Below are positions 1 through 6,455 of a stretch of 13,167 nucleotides of DNA, one piece after another (the stretch's first letter is position 1; each line of letters opens with the position of its first letter). The notes under the pieces are model-generated. The model was not told the DNA's origin. It saw only the letters and a program-made list of their open reading frames with translations, and made no database searches. The position numbers were made by a program, and so were the translations under genes. The stretch is taken from positions 4,105-17,271 of the forward strand of contig DAEB01000031.1 in assembly GCA_002495185.1 (NCBI GenBank), written 5' to 3'. Source of the stretch: Thermoplasmata archaeon UBA184. Lineage in GTDB: Archaea; Thermoplasmatota; Thermoplasmata; Lutacidiplasmatales; UBA184.

Positions 1-102
1 TTCTGCGGCCACTGCCAGTACGGCCCGTCGTTCGTCTGCCGGGACGGCCCCGTGCTCCCCTACAAGTCGCTCGCGCCGCTGCTCGCGGTGAAGGAGGTGT
101 GA
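1..102 (+). CDS. hydG: Hydrogenase gamma subunit (FAD/NAD-binding electron-transfer subunit), C-terminal end only
   Basis: Only the last 33 codons are inside the window, ending in TGA at 100-102. They begin F-C-G-H-C-Q-Y-G and contain F-V-C-R-D-G-P-V, the C-x2-C...C pattern that binds the [2Fe-2S] cluster at the end of dihydroorotate-dehydrogenase-electron-transfer-type proteins. In group 3b hydrogenases this flavoprotein passes electrons between the hydrogenase module and NAD(P)H. The gene directly precedes the small-subunit gene, the order hydG-hydD-hydA known from Pyrococcus sulfhydrogenase. The gene name rests on this context and the cluster motif; the flavin domain is out of view. Confidence 0.8.
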   Translation, partial: FCGHCQYGPSFVCRDGPVLPYKSLAPLLAVKEV

Positions 103-107
103 GGTCG

Positions 108-893
108 ATGCCCACGACTCGCAAGCCCCGCCTGGGGGTGTTCAAGTTCGCCTCGTGCGACGGCTGCCAACTGTCGATCCTCGATTGCGAGGACGAGCTC
201 CTCGCGATCGCGGGAGCGGTGGATATCGCCGACTTCCGCGAGGCGTCGCGAGCCGTCCTCGAGGGGCCGTACGACCTGTCGCTCGTCGAGGGGTCCGTCA
301 CGACCCCCCACGACGCCGAGCGGATCAAGGAGATCCGCGCGCAGTCGAAGGCGCTCGTCACGATCGGGGCCTGCGCGACCGCCGGGGGCATCCAGGCGCT
401 CCGGAACTTCGGGGACATCGAGGAGTACCGCCGCGTCGTCTACGCCCACCCTGAGTACATCTCGACGCTCGCGACGTCCACCGCGATCGCGGACCATGTT
501 CCGGTCGACTTCGAGTTGCGCGGCTGTCCGATCTCGAAGTTCCAGCTCCTCGAGGCGGTCGGCGCGTTCCTCCAGGGACGAGCGCCGAACCTCCCGAACG
601 AGAGCGTCTGCATCGAATGCAAGCGGCGCGGGAACGTCTGCGTGATGGTCGCCCACGGGACGCCGTGCCTCGGACCGGTCACGCAGGCCGGCTGCGGCGC
701 GATCTGCCCGGCGTTCACTCGGGGATGCTACGGATGCTTCGGGCCGCAGGGCTCGCCGAACACCCTCTCGCTGACGAACCAGCTCCACCAGCTCGGCGTG
801 ACCCCGCCCGGGGTCATGCGGCTGTTCCGGACGTTCAACTCGAACGCCCCGGCGTTCCGAGCGGCGAGCGAAGCGGAGGCGAAGAGCGCATGA
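108..893 (+). CDS. hydD: [NiFe]-hydrogenase small subunit, group 3b type (sulfhydrogenase delta)
   Basis: This 261-residue cytoplasmic subunit carries iron-sulfur clusters that feed the NiFe site. The proximal-cluster cysteines are visible as C17-D-G-C20, C89 in G-A-C-A-T and C140 in G-C-P-I-S-K. A second half holds eight more cysteines (C168, C171, C178, C187, C196, C200, C207, C210), enough for two further [4Fe-4S] clusters. There is no twin-arginine signal, so it is not a periplasmic group 1 enzyme. The ATG at 108 is preferred because GGAGGTG at 93-99 lies 8 bases upstream; an in-frame GTG at 99 would overlap that ribosome-binding site. The gene overlaps the large-subunit start by ATGA. 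Confidence 0.93.
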   Translation: MPTTRKPRLGVFKFASCDGCQLSILDCEDELLAIAGAVDIADFREASRAVLEGPYDLSLVEGSVTTPHDAERIKEIRAQSKALVTIGACATAGGIQALRNFGDIEEYRRVVYAHPEYISTLATSTAIADHVPVDFELRGCPISKFQLLEAVGAFLQGRAPNLPNESVCIECKRRGNVCVMVAHGTPCLGPVTQAGCGAICPAFTRGCYGCFGPQGSPNTLSLTNQLHQLGVTPPGVMRLFRTFNSNAPAFRAASEAEAKSA

Positions 894-2188
894 CGGAGCG
901 GACGATCGCCGTGGACTACCTCGCCCGCGTCGAGGGCGAGGGCGCCCTCAAGGTCCGGATCCAGGACAACCGCGTCGAGGACGTCCAGCTGAAGATCTTC
1001 GAGCCGCCCCGCTTCTTCGAGGCGTTCCTGAGAGGCCGTTCGTACTTGGAAGCGCCCGACATCACCGCCCGGATCTGCGGGATCTGTCCCGTCGCCTACC
1101 AGATGAGCTCCACCCACGCCATGGAGCGCGCGCTGCGGATGAAGGTCGAAGGGCCGGTCCGCGACCTGCGACGCCTGCTCTACTGCGGGGAGTGGATCGA
1201 GAGCCATCCGCTCCACATCTACCTCCTCCACGCCCCGGACTTTCTCGGGTACGAGGACGCCATCCAGATGGCGAAGGACTATCCGGATGCGGTGAAGACC
1301 GGACTCGCCCTCAAGAAGATTGGGAACGCGCTGATGACCCTGCTCGGCGGACGCGAGATCCATCCGATTAACGTCCGGGTGGGGGGGTTCTACCGCGCCC
1401 CGACCGTCCACGAGCTCCAGGAGTTCCGTCCCCAGCTCGAGACCGCGCTCCAGCTCGCTGCCGACACCGTCCGGTTCGCCGCCGGCCTCGACTTCCCCGA
1501 CATTGAGGAGGACTACGAGTTCGTCTCGCTCCGGCACCCGAAGGAATACCCGTTCAACGAGGGGGAGCTCGTCTCGAACAAGGGGCTCAAGGTGCCCCAG
1601 GAGCGCTGGGACGATGTCTTCGAGGAGGTCCACATGCCCTACGCGAACGCGCTTCAGTCGGTGCGCAAGGGCACGGGAACTTCCTACCACGTCGGACCTC
1701 TCGCCCGCTACGCGAACAACCGCGACCACCTCACCGGACGGGCCGATGACCTGGCCCGCTCGGTCGGGCTCGAGAACGTGGTCCGGAACCCGTACAAGAG
1801 CATCATCGTCCGCGCCGTCGAGACGGTCTACGCGGTCGAGGAGGCGCTCCGGATCATCGACCGCTACCATCGTCCCGAAAGCTCCTGGGTGGAGCCGCCC
1901 CCGGTCACCGAGACCGTCACCGGAGGAGCGGTCACCGAAGCTCCGCGCGGGATCCTCTACCACCGCTACACGGTCGCGCCGGGCGGCCTCATCGCGGACG
2001 CCAAGATCGTCGCACCGACCAGTCAGAACCAGAAGCGGATCGAGGACGACCTGCGGCACTTGGTCGAGCGGTCGCTCTCGCTCGACGAGGCCGAGCTCAC
2101 CGATGCGTGCGAGCGCGCGATCCGCAACTACGACCCGTGCATCTCGTGCGCCACGCACTTCCTGAAGCTCGACCTCGAGAGGAACTGA
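890..2188 (+). CDS. hydA: [NiFe]-hydrogenase large (catalytic) subunit, group 3b type
   Basis: This 432-residue catalytic subunit binds the NiFe(CN)2CO centre for H2 uptake or evolution. The N-terminal metal motif is R61-I-C63-G-I-C66, and the C-terminal one is D415-P-C417-I-S-C420-A-T-H423. Nine residues (FLKLDLERN) follow H423. This is the tail normally removed by the maturation protease after nickel insertion, and a matching M52 protease gene lies 22 bases downstream. R-V-E-G-E-G at 13-18 is typical of the family. The start is the ATG inside the ATGA overlap with the small subunit; the frame is open further upstream but reads through hydD. The group 3b assignment rests on the gamma-delta-alpha gene order and the soluble, signal-free subunits. 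Confidence 0.95.
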   Translation: MTERTIAVDYLARVEGEGALKVRIQDNRVEDVQLKIFEPPRFFEAFLRGRSYLEAPDITARICGICPVAYQMSSTHAMERALRMKVEGPVRDLRRLLYCGEWIESHPLHIYLLHAPDFLGYEDAIQMAKDYPDAVKTGLALKKIGNALMTLLGGREIHPINVRVGGFYRAPTVHELQEFRPQLETALQLAADTVRFAAGLDFPDIEEDYEFVSLRHPKEYPFNEGELVSNKGLKVPQERWDDVFEEVHMPYANALQSVRKGTGTSYHVGPLARYANNRDHLTGRADDLARSVGLENVVRNPYKSIIVRAVETVYAVEEALRIIDRYHRPESSWVEPPPVTETVTGGAVTEAPRGILYHRYTVAPGGLIADAKIVAPTSQNQKRIEDDLRHLVERSLSLDEAELTDACERAIRNYDPCISCATHFLKLDLERN

Positions 2189-2210
2189 CGCACCGACCGA
2201 GGACGCTCGC

Positions 2211-2732
2211 ATGGACGAACCCCCCTCCGGCCCGAAGAACCGACTCCCCCTCGTCATCGGGCTCGGCAACGAGCACCGCCGGGACGACGGGTCGGGGATC
2301 GAGGTCGCCCGGGCGCTCAAGCCGCGTCTCGCCGGGCTCGCCCGGGTCGAGGAATGCTCGACCGAGGGGATCGCGTTGCTCGAGCTCTGGAGGGACGCCG
2401 ACCGCGTGGTGGTCGTCGACGCCGTCCGTTCGGGCGCCGTCCCGGGCACGGTGCTCCGGTTCGAGGCCGGGGACGGATTCTCCCCGGGCGTCCACCCGCT
2501 GACCTCCACCCACGGCCTCTCGCTCGCCGAAGCGGTGAGCCTGGGCCGTGGACTCGGATGTCTCCCTCGCGAGCTGGTCGTCTATGGGATCGAGGCCGAC
2601 CTCGTCGAGGTCGGGGACGGTCTCACGCCACCGGTCGCGCGCGCCGTACGCGAAGCGACCGAGCGGATCGCTGCGGAGCTGGCGCCGCGGAACGGGGGGG
2701 CATCGTCCGGGAGGGTCACGCATCATGCATGA
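2211..2732 (+). CDS. Hydrogenase maturation endopeptidase (peptidase family M52, HycI/HybD-like)
   Basis: This 173-residue protein should clip the C-terminal tail of the hydrogenase large subunit after nickel insertion. The family signature is visible as G-L-G-N at 17-20 followed by D25-D26-G-x-G. The other two nickel-sensing positions of M52 proteases match D70 (V-D-A-V) and H101 (S-T-H-G-L-S). The usual first ligand is Glu; here the equivalent is one of D25/D26, a common archaeal variant. The last 15 or so residues are low-complexity and probably disordered. It follows the large-subunit gene by 22 bases and overlaps hypA by 8, so the catalytic subunit and its processing enzyme are co-expressed. 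Confidence 0.92.
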   Translation: MDEPPSGPKNRLPLVIGLGNEHRRDDGSGIEVARALKPRLAGLARVEECSTEGIALLELWRDADRVVVVDAVRSGAVPGTVLRFEAGDGFSPGVHPLTSTHGLSLAEAVSLGRGLGCLPRELVVYGIEADLVEVGDGLTPPVARAVREATERIAAELAPRNGGASSGRVTHHA

Positions 2733-2988
2733 GGAAGCGCTGCTGAGGGACGTCCTCCGAAAGGCGGAGGAGGTCGCTCGCTCCGAGCGGGGCCACCGGG
2801 TCACCCGGATCCGCCTCTGGGTCGGAGCGCGCTCCCATCTCCAAGGGCCGGAGCTCGCCGCTCGATGGGCCGATGCCGTCACCGGGACGGCGCTCTCGGG
2901 CGCGCCCATCGAGGTCGAGCTGTCGGCCGACCGGGACGACCCGAACGCCGAGAGCGTGATGCTGCGAAGTCTGGACGTCGAGGAGTGA
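2725..2988 (+). CDS. hypA: HypA-like nickel-insertion protein lacking the zinc-binding domain
   Basis: This 87-residue protein begins M-H-E-E-A-L-L, the HypA N-terminus whose His2 and Glu3 help bind nickel. The core follows family order: first helix to residue 22, strand around R-I-R-L-W-V-G, second helix (E-L-A-A-R-W-A-D), and strand I-E-V-E-L. A normal HypA then has about 40 or more residues with two C-x2-C zinc knuckles before the last strand. Here only about ten residues (S-A-D-R-D-D-P-N-A-E) separate I-E-V-E-L from a normal final strand, V-M-L-R-S-L-D-V-E. The protein has no cysteine. Because the final strand is kept, this looks like a clean internal loss rather than truncation. GGGAGGG at 2709-2715 lies 9 bases before ATG. 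Confidence 0.82.
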   Translation: MHEEALLRDVLRKAEEVARSERGHRVTRIRLWVGARSHLQGPELAARWADAVTGTALSGAPIEVELSADRDDPNAESVMLRSLDVEE

Positions 2989-3009
2989 ATTCGAGGGGGC
3001 GACTTGACC

Positions 3010-3141
3010 ATGGAGAACGCAGGACGATCGAACACGAATTGGGGAGGAGCGACCGCGGGGCCGAACGAACCGGGCCGGCCGACGATCGGCAGGGGGGCGT
3101 GGTTCAATGTCCGCGCCCTGGAGGGGGTTCCATGTGCCTGA
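3010..3141 (+). CDS. Possible 43-residue small ORF between hypA and hypC
   Basis: An ATG at 3010 opens 43 codons that end at TGA 3139-3141, inside the first codons of hypC in another frame. GAGGGGG at 2992-2998 lies 11 bases upstream, a little far for a ribosome-binding site. The peptide is rich in G, A, N and R (for example N-W-G-G-A-T-A-G-P-N-E-P-G-R) and matches no family I know. It fills a 143-base gap in an otherwise tightly packed operon and would couple translation to hypC. It could equally be chance reading in G+C-rich spacer. Confidence 0.22.
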   Translation: MENAGRSNTNWGGATAGPNEPGRPTIGRGAWFNVRALEGVPCA

Positions 3142-3374
3142 CGACGCCCGGACAGATCGTCCGGATCGACGCGGCATCCCCCGAGGTGAGGACCGCCGAG
3201 GTCGACTTCGGGGTCGCGACCCGGACCGTCAACCTCGCGTTCACCCCCGAGGCTCGGCTGGGCGATTTCGTGGTCGTCCACTCGGGCTTCGCGACCCGCA
3301 CGCTCGCGGAAGCGGAGGCGAGAGAAGCGCTCGCCCTCCTCCACGAGATGGCCGCTCCGGGAGGCTCCCGATGA
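3132..3374 (+). CDS. hypC: Hydrogenase assembly chaperone HypC
   Basis: This 80-residue protein begins M-C-L-T-T-P-G-Q-I, the HypC/HupF signature. Cys2 binds the Fe(CN)2CO unit and the large-subunit precursor. The rest is the small beta-barrel (V-R-T-A-E-V-D-F-G ... L-G-D-F-V-V-V-H-S-G-F-A) followed by a C-terminal helix, of normal family length. The start is fixed by the need for Cys at position 2 and by GGAGG at 3120-3124, 7 bases before ATG. Its partner HypD is not in the window. The stop overlaps the next gene by ATGA, so the transporter gene is probably translationally coupled. Confidence 0.93.
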   Translation: MCLTTPGQIVRIDAASPEVRTAEVDFGVATRTVNLAFTPEARLGDFVVVHSGFATRTLAEAEAREALALLHEMAAPGGSR

Positions 3375-4324
3375 GCGCCCGCAGCTCCTGGACCGGGCCG
3401 GGGATCCTCCTCGTCCTCACGACCGCCTTCATCAGCGGGGTCTCGACCTTCGTCAACGCCTACGCGGTCCACGGGACGAGTTCGGCCGCGTTCGTGACGG
3501 TGCGCAACATCGTCGTCGCCGCAGCGTTCGTCCCGATCGCGCTCGTCGCCATGAGGTCGCTCCGGGCCCCGGCGCTGCGAGGCGTCGATTGGGCGCGGCT
3601 CGTCCTCATCGGCCTCATCGGCGGAGCCGTGCCGTTCCTGCTCTTCTTCTACGGTCTTCAGCTCGCGACGGCCGCCGGCGGTGCAGCGACCGCGTCGTTC
3701 GGCTACCGGACGCTGTTCCTCTGGGCGACCGTTTTCGGGATCGTGTTCCTTCATGAGCGGTTCCACTGGCGTGTCGCGCTCGGCGCCACCCTCCTTCTCG
3801 GGGGGAGCCTCCTGATGCTGTCGCTCACCTCACCGATCTGGACCAACGGGACCGCCTATGTGCTCGCGGCGACGGTCCTGTGGGCGGCGGAGTACACCGT
3901 CTCGAAGCGGACGCTCAAGGAGCTGCCGTCCGCGACCGTCGTGCTCGGACGGATGGGCTTCGGTGCGCTCATCCTCGTGGGGTACCTCTCGTTCACGACC
4001 CAGTGGACCACGGTGGCGCGCTTCACGGGCGCCCAGTGGGAGTGGGTCGGGATCAGCGCGGCGCTCCTGGGCGCCTTCGTCGCGGCGTTCTACCCCGGCT
4101 TGAAGCGGGTCGACCTCGGGGTCGCGAGCGCGGCGCTCGTCCTCGGTTTCCCGGTCACGTGGGTCCTCGCGGTCCTCCTCCAGGGGAGCTCGTTCACGCT
4201 CTACCAGGCCGCGGGCGTGCTCGCGGTCGTCGCGGGGGTCGGGGCCGTGGTCGGTCTCGCGCAGCTCAAGGAAGCCTGGTCGTTCCTGAGCCGGCTCGTC
4301 CGGCCCCAGGGCGACCTCGCCTAG
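3371..4324 (+). CDS. DMT-superfamily membrane transporter with two EamA repeats
   Basis: This 317-residue protein is strongly hydrophobic, with about ten predicted membrane helices in two EamA-like halves (roughly residues 10-150 and 165-300). Short charged loops separate them, for example R-A-P-A-L-R-G-V-D-W in the first half and S-K-R-T-L-K-E-L-P near the start of the second. Length and layout match the drug/metabolite transporter superfamily, which exports or imports small metabolites. The substrate cannot be read from the sequence. Its ATGA overlap with hypC puts it inside the hydrogenase operon, so a role linked to that enzyme (metal or metabolite movement) is possible but only inferred from position. 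Confidence 0.85.
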   Translation: MSARSSWTGPGILLVLTTAFISGVSTFVNAYAVHGTSSAAFVTVRNIVVAAAFVPIALVAMRSLRAPALRGVDWARLVLIGLIGGAVPFLLFFYGLQLATAAGGAATASFGYRTLFLWATVFGIVFLHERFHWRVALGATLLLGGSLLMLSLTSPIWTNGTAYVLAATVLWAAEYTVSKRTLKELPSATVVLGRMGFGALILVGYLSFTTQWTTVARFTGAQWEWVGISAALLGAFVAAFYPGLKRVDLGVASAALVLGFPVTWVLAVLLQGSSFTLYQAAGVLAVVAGVGAVVGLAQLKEAWSFLSRLVRPQGDLA

Positions 4325-4328
4325 GGAG

Positions 4329-5066
4329 ATGGACGGCGTCGCGCTCTGCGCCCGGTTCAGCATCGCCACGAACCGCCTCCAGTACTGCGGTCCCCGGGAC
4401 GCGGAGCCAGCCCTCTATCGGGCGATCACGGAGGGGACGGGGCTTCCTCAGGCCCGGCAGGCGCTCGAGCGGTTCGAGGCGCTGACACCGTACCTCGAGG
4501 CGATCGCGTCGCGCCACTCCCTCGACCCGTTCGACCGCCGGGTCGTCGAGGCGTACTGGCTCGGCAACGACCTTCTGGACGCCTTCGGACCGAGCGAGTT
4601 CCGCGCTCTGTTGGACGCTCTCGTGCGTCGCGGGCTCCCGCGGTCGACCGCCCGCCGTCTCTCGGACCACCTCCCCGACCGGCCGATCCCTCACCACGCG
4701 TTCCACGTCTCGTTCGTCGGCGTGGGAGAGGTCACGGGCCACGTCGAGACGACCCTCGCCAACATCGAGGCGTGCCGACCCGCCTGGGCGCGCGTCGTAG
4801 CGGTCGAGGCGACCTCGCTCCGGGTTCGCGGTCCCGTCCTCGGAGTCGCGCAGGGTCGACTGACCCTCGAGGAAGACCGGGAGCGGACCCTCACGTACGA
4901 CCCCCGCATCCTCCCCGGCATTTCGGTCGGGGAGAAGGTCGCTCTCCACTGGAACCACGCCGCGCTCTCCTTGACCAGCGCCGAGGCTCGCTCTCTCGAG
5001 ACGTACACGCGCCGGTCGATCGAGTCCGCGAACGAGGCCCTTCCGAAGCTCCGGGCGCTCGGCTGA
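4329..5066 (+). CDS. Hydrogenase-operon protein of unknown function, resembling DUF6390
   Basis: This 245-residue soluble protein has no membrane segment. The N-terminus contains R-F-S-I-A-T-N-R-L-Q-Y-C20-G-P, which resembles the conserved start of DUF6390 proteins that I recall being encoded beside hydrogenase genes in archaea and bacteria; that match is from memory. A mainly helical first half is followed by a H-H-A-F-H-V segment near residue 122. The second half (about 130-225) is beta-rich and ends in a helix (S-L-E-T-Y-T-R-R-S-I-E-S-A-N). The start is four bases after the transporter stop, so it is very likely the last gene of the operon. GGGAG directly abuts the ATG, too close for a classical ribosome-binding site, so coupling is likely. 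Confidence 0.7.
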   Translation: MDGVALCARFSIATNRLQYCGPRDAEPALYRAITEGTGLPQARQALERFEALTPYLEAIASRHSLDPFDRRVVEAYWLGNDLLDAFGPSEFRALLDALVRRGLPRSTARRLSDHLPDRPIPHHAFHVSFVGVGEVTGHVETTLANIEACRPAWARVVAVEATSLRVRGPVLGVAQGRLTLEEDRERTLTYDPRILPGISVGEKVALHWNHAALSLTSAEARSLETYTRRSIESANEALPKLRALG

Positions 5067-5116
5067 GCGCGCCCGCTCTCCCGCTCCCGGCGACCGCGGC
5101 CCTCGGCCGACCCGGG

Positions 5117-5132
5117 CGAAAACCCCTTTACG
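5117..5132 (+). promoter_or_regulatory. Archaeal BRE/TATA-like promoter for the small membrane protein
   Basis: CGAAAA at 5117-5122 resembles a purine-rich BRE and is followed by a CCCTTTACG TATA-like stretch (5124-5132). Its centre is about 26 bases before the GTG at 5154, the distance expected for a leaderless transcript starting at the start codon. Confidence 0.5.
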
Positions 5133-5153
5133 GCAGGCGGGAGTGGCTCCGCC

Positions 5154-5471
5154 GTGGTCGACCTACAGGAGACGCCGGCCGTCCCCCCGATGGACCCCGG
5201 CGGAGACGAGCGGTACGGATACCTCATCGGCGGCGGGCTCCTCGTGGCGGTCGGCTGGGGCCTGGCGGTCGTCCTGAACCTGCTCCTCCATTACGCCGCC
5301 GGTCCGGGAGGCATGACGTTCGCGGGCCACACGATCACCTCGACGCTCGGGCCCTACGCCTGGGCGACGTTCGGCTTCGGAGTCTTCACCGGAGGATTCG
5401 GCGTCGTCCTGCTCGCCCTTGGTCGGAGCTCGCCGAAGGCCCCGTTCGTCCTGCCGGGATACAACTACTGA
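5154..5471 (+). CDS. Small two-helix membrane protein, unknown function
   Basis: This 105-residue protein has a short acidic/proline-rich N-terminus (V-D-L-Q-E-T-P-A-V-P-P-M-D-P-G-G-D-E). Two membrane helices follow, roughly residues 22-47 (Y-L-I-G-G-G-L-L-V-A-V-G-W-G) and 66-91 (W-A-T-F-G-F-G-V-F-T-G-G-F-G-V-V-L-L-A-L-G). The tail is short and ends P-G-Y-N-Y. GTG is taken as the start because it sits at leaderless distance from the TATA-like box and no ribosome-binding site is present. The 3' end overlaps the convergent zinc-protein gene by 7 bases. I do not recognise the family. Confidence 0.7.
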   Translation: MVDLQETPAVPPMDPGGDERYGYLIGGGLLVAVGWGLAVVLNLLLHYAAGPGGMTFAGHTITSTLGPYAWATFGFGVFTGGFGVVLLALGRSSPKAPFVLPGYNY

Positions 5472-5722
5472 ATCCGGCCGGGCCGCGACGGCGTCCGGTG
5501 GATCCGGCGCGAGGGGGGTGGCCGAGCCTCGATCAGGCTCTTCGTGTGCTTGAGCGTCTCCGCGCAATCCGAACAGGTCCTCTCGTCCGCGTCGAGACAG
5601 CCCCGGCAGAACGTCCGGCCGCAGACCGTGCAACCGAGCGATGCCGGCGCCCCGCACCGCGCACACTGACCGACGAGCAACTTCGGCCCCTCCCGGAAGG
5701 ACCGGTCAGTCGAGGATTCCAC
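5465..5722 (-). CDS. Small zinc-binding protein with four CxxC knuckles
   Basis: This 85-residue protein has eight cysteines in four C-x2-C pairs: C20/C23, C31/C34, C39/C42 and C50/C53. This spacing is typical of a two-zinc cross-brace or B-box-like fold. A basic, proline-rich tail (R-P-P-P-S-R-R-I-H-R-T-P-S-R) follows. Its role could be nucleic-acid or protein binding; nothing in the sequence decides. It starts with GTG and overlaps the end of the upstream phosphatase gene by 17 bases, so it is probably the last gene of the gatD-gatE operon. Its stop overlaps the convergent membrane-protein gene. Confidence 0.7.
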   Translation of the reverse strand: MESSTDRSFREGPKLLVGQCARCGAPASLGCTVCGRTFCRGCLDADERTCSDCAETLKHTKSLIEARPPPSRRIHRTPSRPGRIQ

Positions 5723-6440
5723 TCGCTTTAAGCCCTTCGACGAACCCGGCGGCGTATGGCGCCCGGGAGACGTACCGGGCGGCCCGGCGCGCCCGGCGGC
5801 TCCCCGAGGCGAAGCTCACGCCGAAACCGGCGGCCCGGAGCATGGCGCAATCGTTGTCGCCGTCCCCGAGGATCACGCACTCCTCGGGAACCAACCCTCG
5901 ATAGGCGAGCGCCCGTCTCAACGCGGGAAGCTTTCCTCCCCGATTCTCCATGATGTGGATGGCGTAGCCGGTCGACTCGACCACGAGCCCGCTCCCACGA
6001 AGGACCCGCTGGACCGACGCGAGGCTCACGTTCGTCTCGATCGCAACCTCCGCCTCTCTCCAGCGGTCCGTGAACAGCCGTTGTGCCGCGAGGCCCGACT
6101 TCCGGAGCTTCCGGAACGCTGCGAGCGCGACGCGCCGGTCCGTGAGCTTCTCGGCGATCTCCTTTCCGTCAGCATCGCGGTGATAGATGACCCCGCCGTT
6201 CTCCGCCACGATCGGTCCGGACAGTCCGAGCAGGCGGTGGAGTCCGAGCGCGATCGGCAGGACATTCCCCGTGGCGAGAGCCACGGAGACCCCGCGCCGC
6301 TCCAGCCTCCGGACGACCTCGAACGCGCGCGGGTCGAGACGTCGCTCGGAATCCGTGAGGGTCCCGTCGACGTCCGTGACGACCGCCTTGAGGGGGCGGG
6401 GGCGCGCGCTTCGATGCCGGGTGAGCGACGAACCGTTCAT
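5706..6440 (-). CDS. Archaeal phosphoglycolate phosphatase-type HAD hydrolase
   Basis: This 244-residue protein is a HAD-superfamily phosphatase of the Cof/archaeal PGPase type. Motif I is D23-V-D25-G-T-L, with D23 the nucleophile. Motif II is T57-G-N. The magnesium-binding motif IV is G192-D193-G-D-N-D197. A cap domain of about 100 residues sits between motif II and the C-terminal half. Family members hydrolyse 2-phosphoglycolate; sugar-phosphate substrates are also possible. The start follows a clear GGAGG eight bases before ATG and lies 15 bases after the gatE stop on the same strand, so it is co-transcribed with gatD and gatE. The first 16 or so residues before K-A-V-V-T-D are a basic extension of uncertain reality. 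Confidence 0.87.
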   Translation of the reverse strand: MNGSSLTRHRSARPRPLKAVVTDVDGTLTDSERRLDPRAFEVVRRLERRGVSVALATGNVLPIALGLHRLLGLSGPIVAENGGVIYHRDADGKEIAEKLTDRRVALAAFRKLRKSGLAAQRLFTDRWREAEVAIETNVSLASVQRVLRGSGLVVESTGYAIHIMENRGGKLPALRRALAYRGLVPEECVILGDGDNDCAMLRAAGFGVSFASGSRRARRAARYVSRAPYAAGFVEGLKASGILD

Positions 6441-6455
6441 CGTCGTCTCCTCCGC

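Noticed and set aside
728..2509. 593-codon open frame on the minus strand across the hydrogenase genes
   Set aside because: Its translation is Arg/Asp/Val-rich shadow sequence opposite well-identified hydD, hydA and protease genes; long antisense frames are expected at this G+C content.
2725..2988. HypA truncated by a frameshift
   Set aside because: The normal last strand is still in the same frame and followed by a stop, and the gap before hypC has no cysteine-rich frame that could be the missing domain.
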